DNA of 64,000 nucleotides from Dyella sp. AtDHG13. Its GTDB lineage: Bacteria; Pseudomonadota; Gammaproteobacteria; Xanthomonadales; Rhodanobacteraceae. Below the pieces are notes generated by a model. That model made no database searches, was not told the DNA's origin, and saw only the letters and a list, made by a program, of their open reading frames with translations. Made by a program: the position numbers and the translations under genes. The stretch lies in the NCBI RefSeq assembly GCF_003201105.1, contig NZ_QICJ01000005.1, positions 124,001 to 188,000 of the forward strand, written 5' to 3'. The first letter of the stretch is position 1. The number at the start of each line of letters is the position of its first letter. Below are positions 62,802 through 64,000 of the stretch, in pieces.

Positions 62802-63084
62802 CGGCATTTTCCCGGCAGCGTCGGGACTGCCGTCCAGGATGAAAGCACCGGACCATGCCAGTCCCGGCGCCGCCCTGCAACTGAACTGTCTGCATCGACG
62901 GCGGTGAAGACATGCCGAAGGCCGGCATGGCAGATAGGCGCGGCCGGCTTGCCAGCCGCTGCGCGAGCGACGGCCAAGCGGCATCCCCCTGATCCAGCGC
63001 GGAAAAACCGCCCGGCAGGCAATGTCAATTCTTGCCCGCTCCGGGCCACGCCGTTAGGCTGTGGATCCATCCTGCGCGTGCGCC
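62802..63084. promoter_or_regulatory. Divergent intergenic region between the permease and dnaE
   Basis: 283 nt that must hold the promoters of both divergent genes. I see no convincing -35/-10 pair or operator. Confidence 0.4.
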
Positions 63085-64000
63085 ATGTCCGTCCGCTTCG
63101 CTCACCTTCACCTTCACAGCGAATACTCGCTGGTCGACTCGACCATCCGTATCAAGGGGCTGGTCGACGCCTGCGTGCGCCAGGGCATTCCGGCGGTCGC
63201 GCTGACCGACGAAAGCAACATGTTCGCGCTGGTGAAGTTCTACAAGGCCTGCAGCGCGGCCGGCATCAAGCCGATCGGCGGAGCGGACCTGTGGGTCAGT
63301 TCGCCGGACGATCCGCGTCCCTGGCGCCTCACCGTGCTGGTGCAGAACCACGCCGGCTATCTCAATCTGTCGCGGCTGGTGTCGCGTGCATGGCGCGACG
63401 GCCAGCACAGCGGCCGGGCCATGGTCGACGCCGCATGGCTCACGCCGGAAGCCACGCACGGCCTGATCGCCATGCTCGGCCGCGAGAGCGAAGTCGCGCG
63501 CATCGCCGTGAATCAGGGCGTGGATGCGGCCGTGGCGCGCATCCGCCCGTTCGCCACGCAGATGGCCGACCGGCTCTACCTCGAACTCACCCGCACCGGC
63601 CGCGAAGGCGAGGAAAACTGGAACACGGCCGCGCTGGCCCTCGCCGCGCAACTCGACCTGCCGGTGATCGCCAGCAACGACGTGCGCTTCCTCAAGCAGG
63701 AAGGCTTCGAATCGCACGAAGCGCGCGTCTGCATCAATCAGGGCCGCGTGCTGGCCGACCCCAAGCGCCCGCGCGACTACAGCGACCAGCAATACCTGAA
63801 GTCGCCCGAGGAAATGGAGGCGCTGTTCGCCGACCTTCCCGAGGCGCTGGAAAACACCATCGAGCTGGCCAAGCGCTGCACGCTGGAACTGAGCTTCGGC
63901 ACGTATTACCTGCCGGATTTCCCGGTGCCGGAGGGCCACGACCTGGCCAGCTACATCCGCGAGATTTCCCGCGAAGGCCTGAAGGAACGCCTGGAATTCG
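63085..64000 (+). CDS. dnaE: DNA polymerase III subunit alpha, 3' end cut by the window edge
   Basis: The first 305 codons are present. The N-terminal PHP domain is clear: FAHLHLHSEYSLVDSTIRI (5-23), VALTDESNMFALVKFYKACS (38-57), and LPVIASNDVRFLKQEGFESH near 191. It is the replicative polymerase subunit, about 1,170 aa in full. Its position after rnhB is conserved in gammaproteobacteria apart from the inserted genes. Confidence 0.97.
   Translation, partial: MSVRFAHLHLHSEYSLVDSTIRIKGLVDACVRQGIPAVALTDESNMFALVKFYKACSAAGIKPIGGADLWVSSPDDPRPWRLTVLVQNHAGYLNLSRLVSRAWRDGQHSGRAMVDAAWLTPEATHGLIAMLGRESEVARIAVNQGVDAAVARIRPFATQMADRLYLELTRTGREGEENWNTAALALAAQLDLPVIASNDVRFLKQEGFESHEARVCINQGRVLADPKRPRDYSDQQYLKSPEEMEALFADLPEALENTIELAKRCTLELSFGTYYLPDFPVPEGHDLASYIREISREGLKERLEF

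Overview
The window is about two-thirds GC, densely packed and chromosomal. Two syntenic blocks place it in the Gammaproteobacteria: the map / rpsB-tsf-pyrH-frr-uppS-cdsA-dxr-rseP-bamA-lpxD-fabZ-lpxA-lpxB-rnhB-(dnaE) block, and a glnD / dapD / dapE block. The order uppS-cdsA-dxr, the apparent absence of skp between bamA and lpxD, and the protein sequences suggest Xanthomonadales, most likely the Rhodanobacteraceae (Dyella/Luteibacter/Rhodanobacter type). The family assignment is inference; no 16S gene is present. I see no rRNA, tRNA, prophage, insertion sequence or CRISPR array.

Layout. 0-1.1 kb: start of aroG (DAHP synthase, minus strand) with a complete ribosome-mediated attenuator in front of it: a leader peptide rich in Tyr, Phe and Trp codons and four competing RNA segments. 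1.1-9.5 kb: MpaB-like oxygenase, NERD-helicase fusion, Rieske oxygenase overlapping an amino-acid permease, a frameshifted SH3-like secreted protein and a family 2 glycosyltransferase with a sigma-54-type promoter. 9.5-15.2 kb: small HExxH membrane protein, trxC, selO, and three RNA-modification genes (rsuA, an RsmC-like methylase, an RluA-like synthase). 15.4-25.6 kb: exported serine protease, Bcr/CflA exporter, a fluoride riboswitch with crcB and a DUF190 gene, cfa, TraB-like protein, a DUF6445-like oxygenase, parC and a small secreted protein.

25.8-33.3 kb is the most interesting accessory segment. Nine contiguous genes form three transcription units: (1) alpha/beta hydrolase, two tiny EamA-type membrane proteins resembling the ArnE/ArnF flippase pair, and a DegT/ArnB-type aminotransferase; (2) on the minus strand, a FemAB/GNAT-type acyltransferase overlapping an arginase-fold protein, then a CPBP protease-like membrane protein; (3) a dedicated acyl carrier protein and a ketoacyl-ACP synthase. 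Together they look like a pathway that makes, and perhaps flips, an amino-lipid or N-acylated compound. I do not know the product.

33.3-34.0 kb carries no gene but a run of strong hairpins, part of them enclosed by a longer stem, followed by a dispersed repeat that also occurs at 4.1-4.4 kb. 34.0-45.7 kb: two coupled Nudix hydrolases, phosphodiester glycosidase-like lipoprotein, penicillin-acylase family enzyme, the remnant of an S9 peptidase, dapE, a VIT1/CCC1 metal transporter, an ArsC/Spx-like protein, dapD, glnD and map. 46-64 kb: the translation, isoprenoid, phospholipid and outer-membrane assembly supercluster (ribosomal protein S2 and EF-Ts, UMP kinase, RRF, UppS, CdsA, Dxr, RseP, BamA, LpxD, FabZ, LpxA, LpxB, RnhB). 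It is interrupted before dnaE by a small unknown protein and an amino-acid permease. The dnaE gene runs off the right edge.
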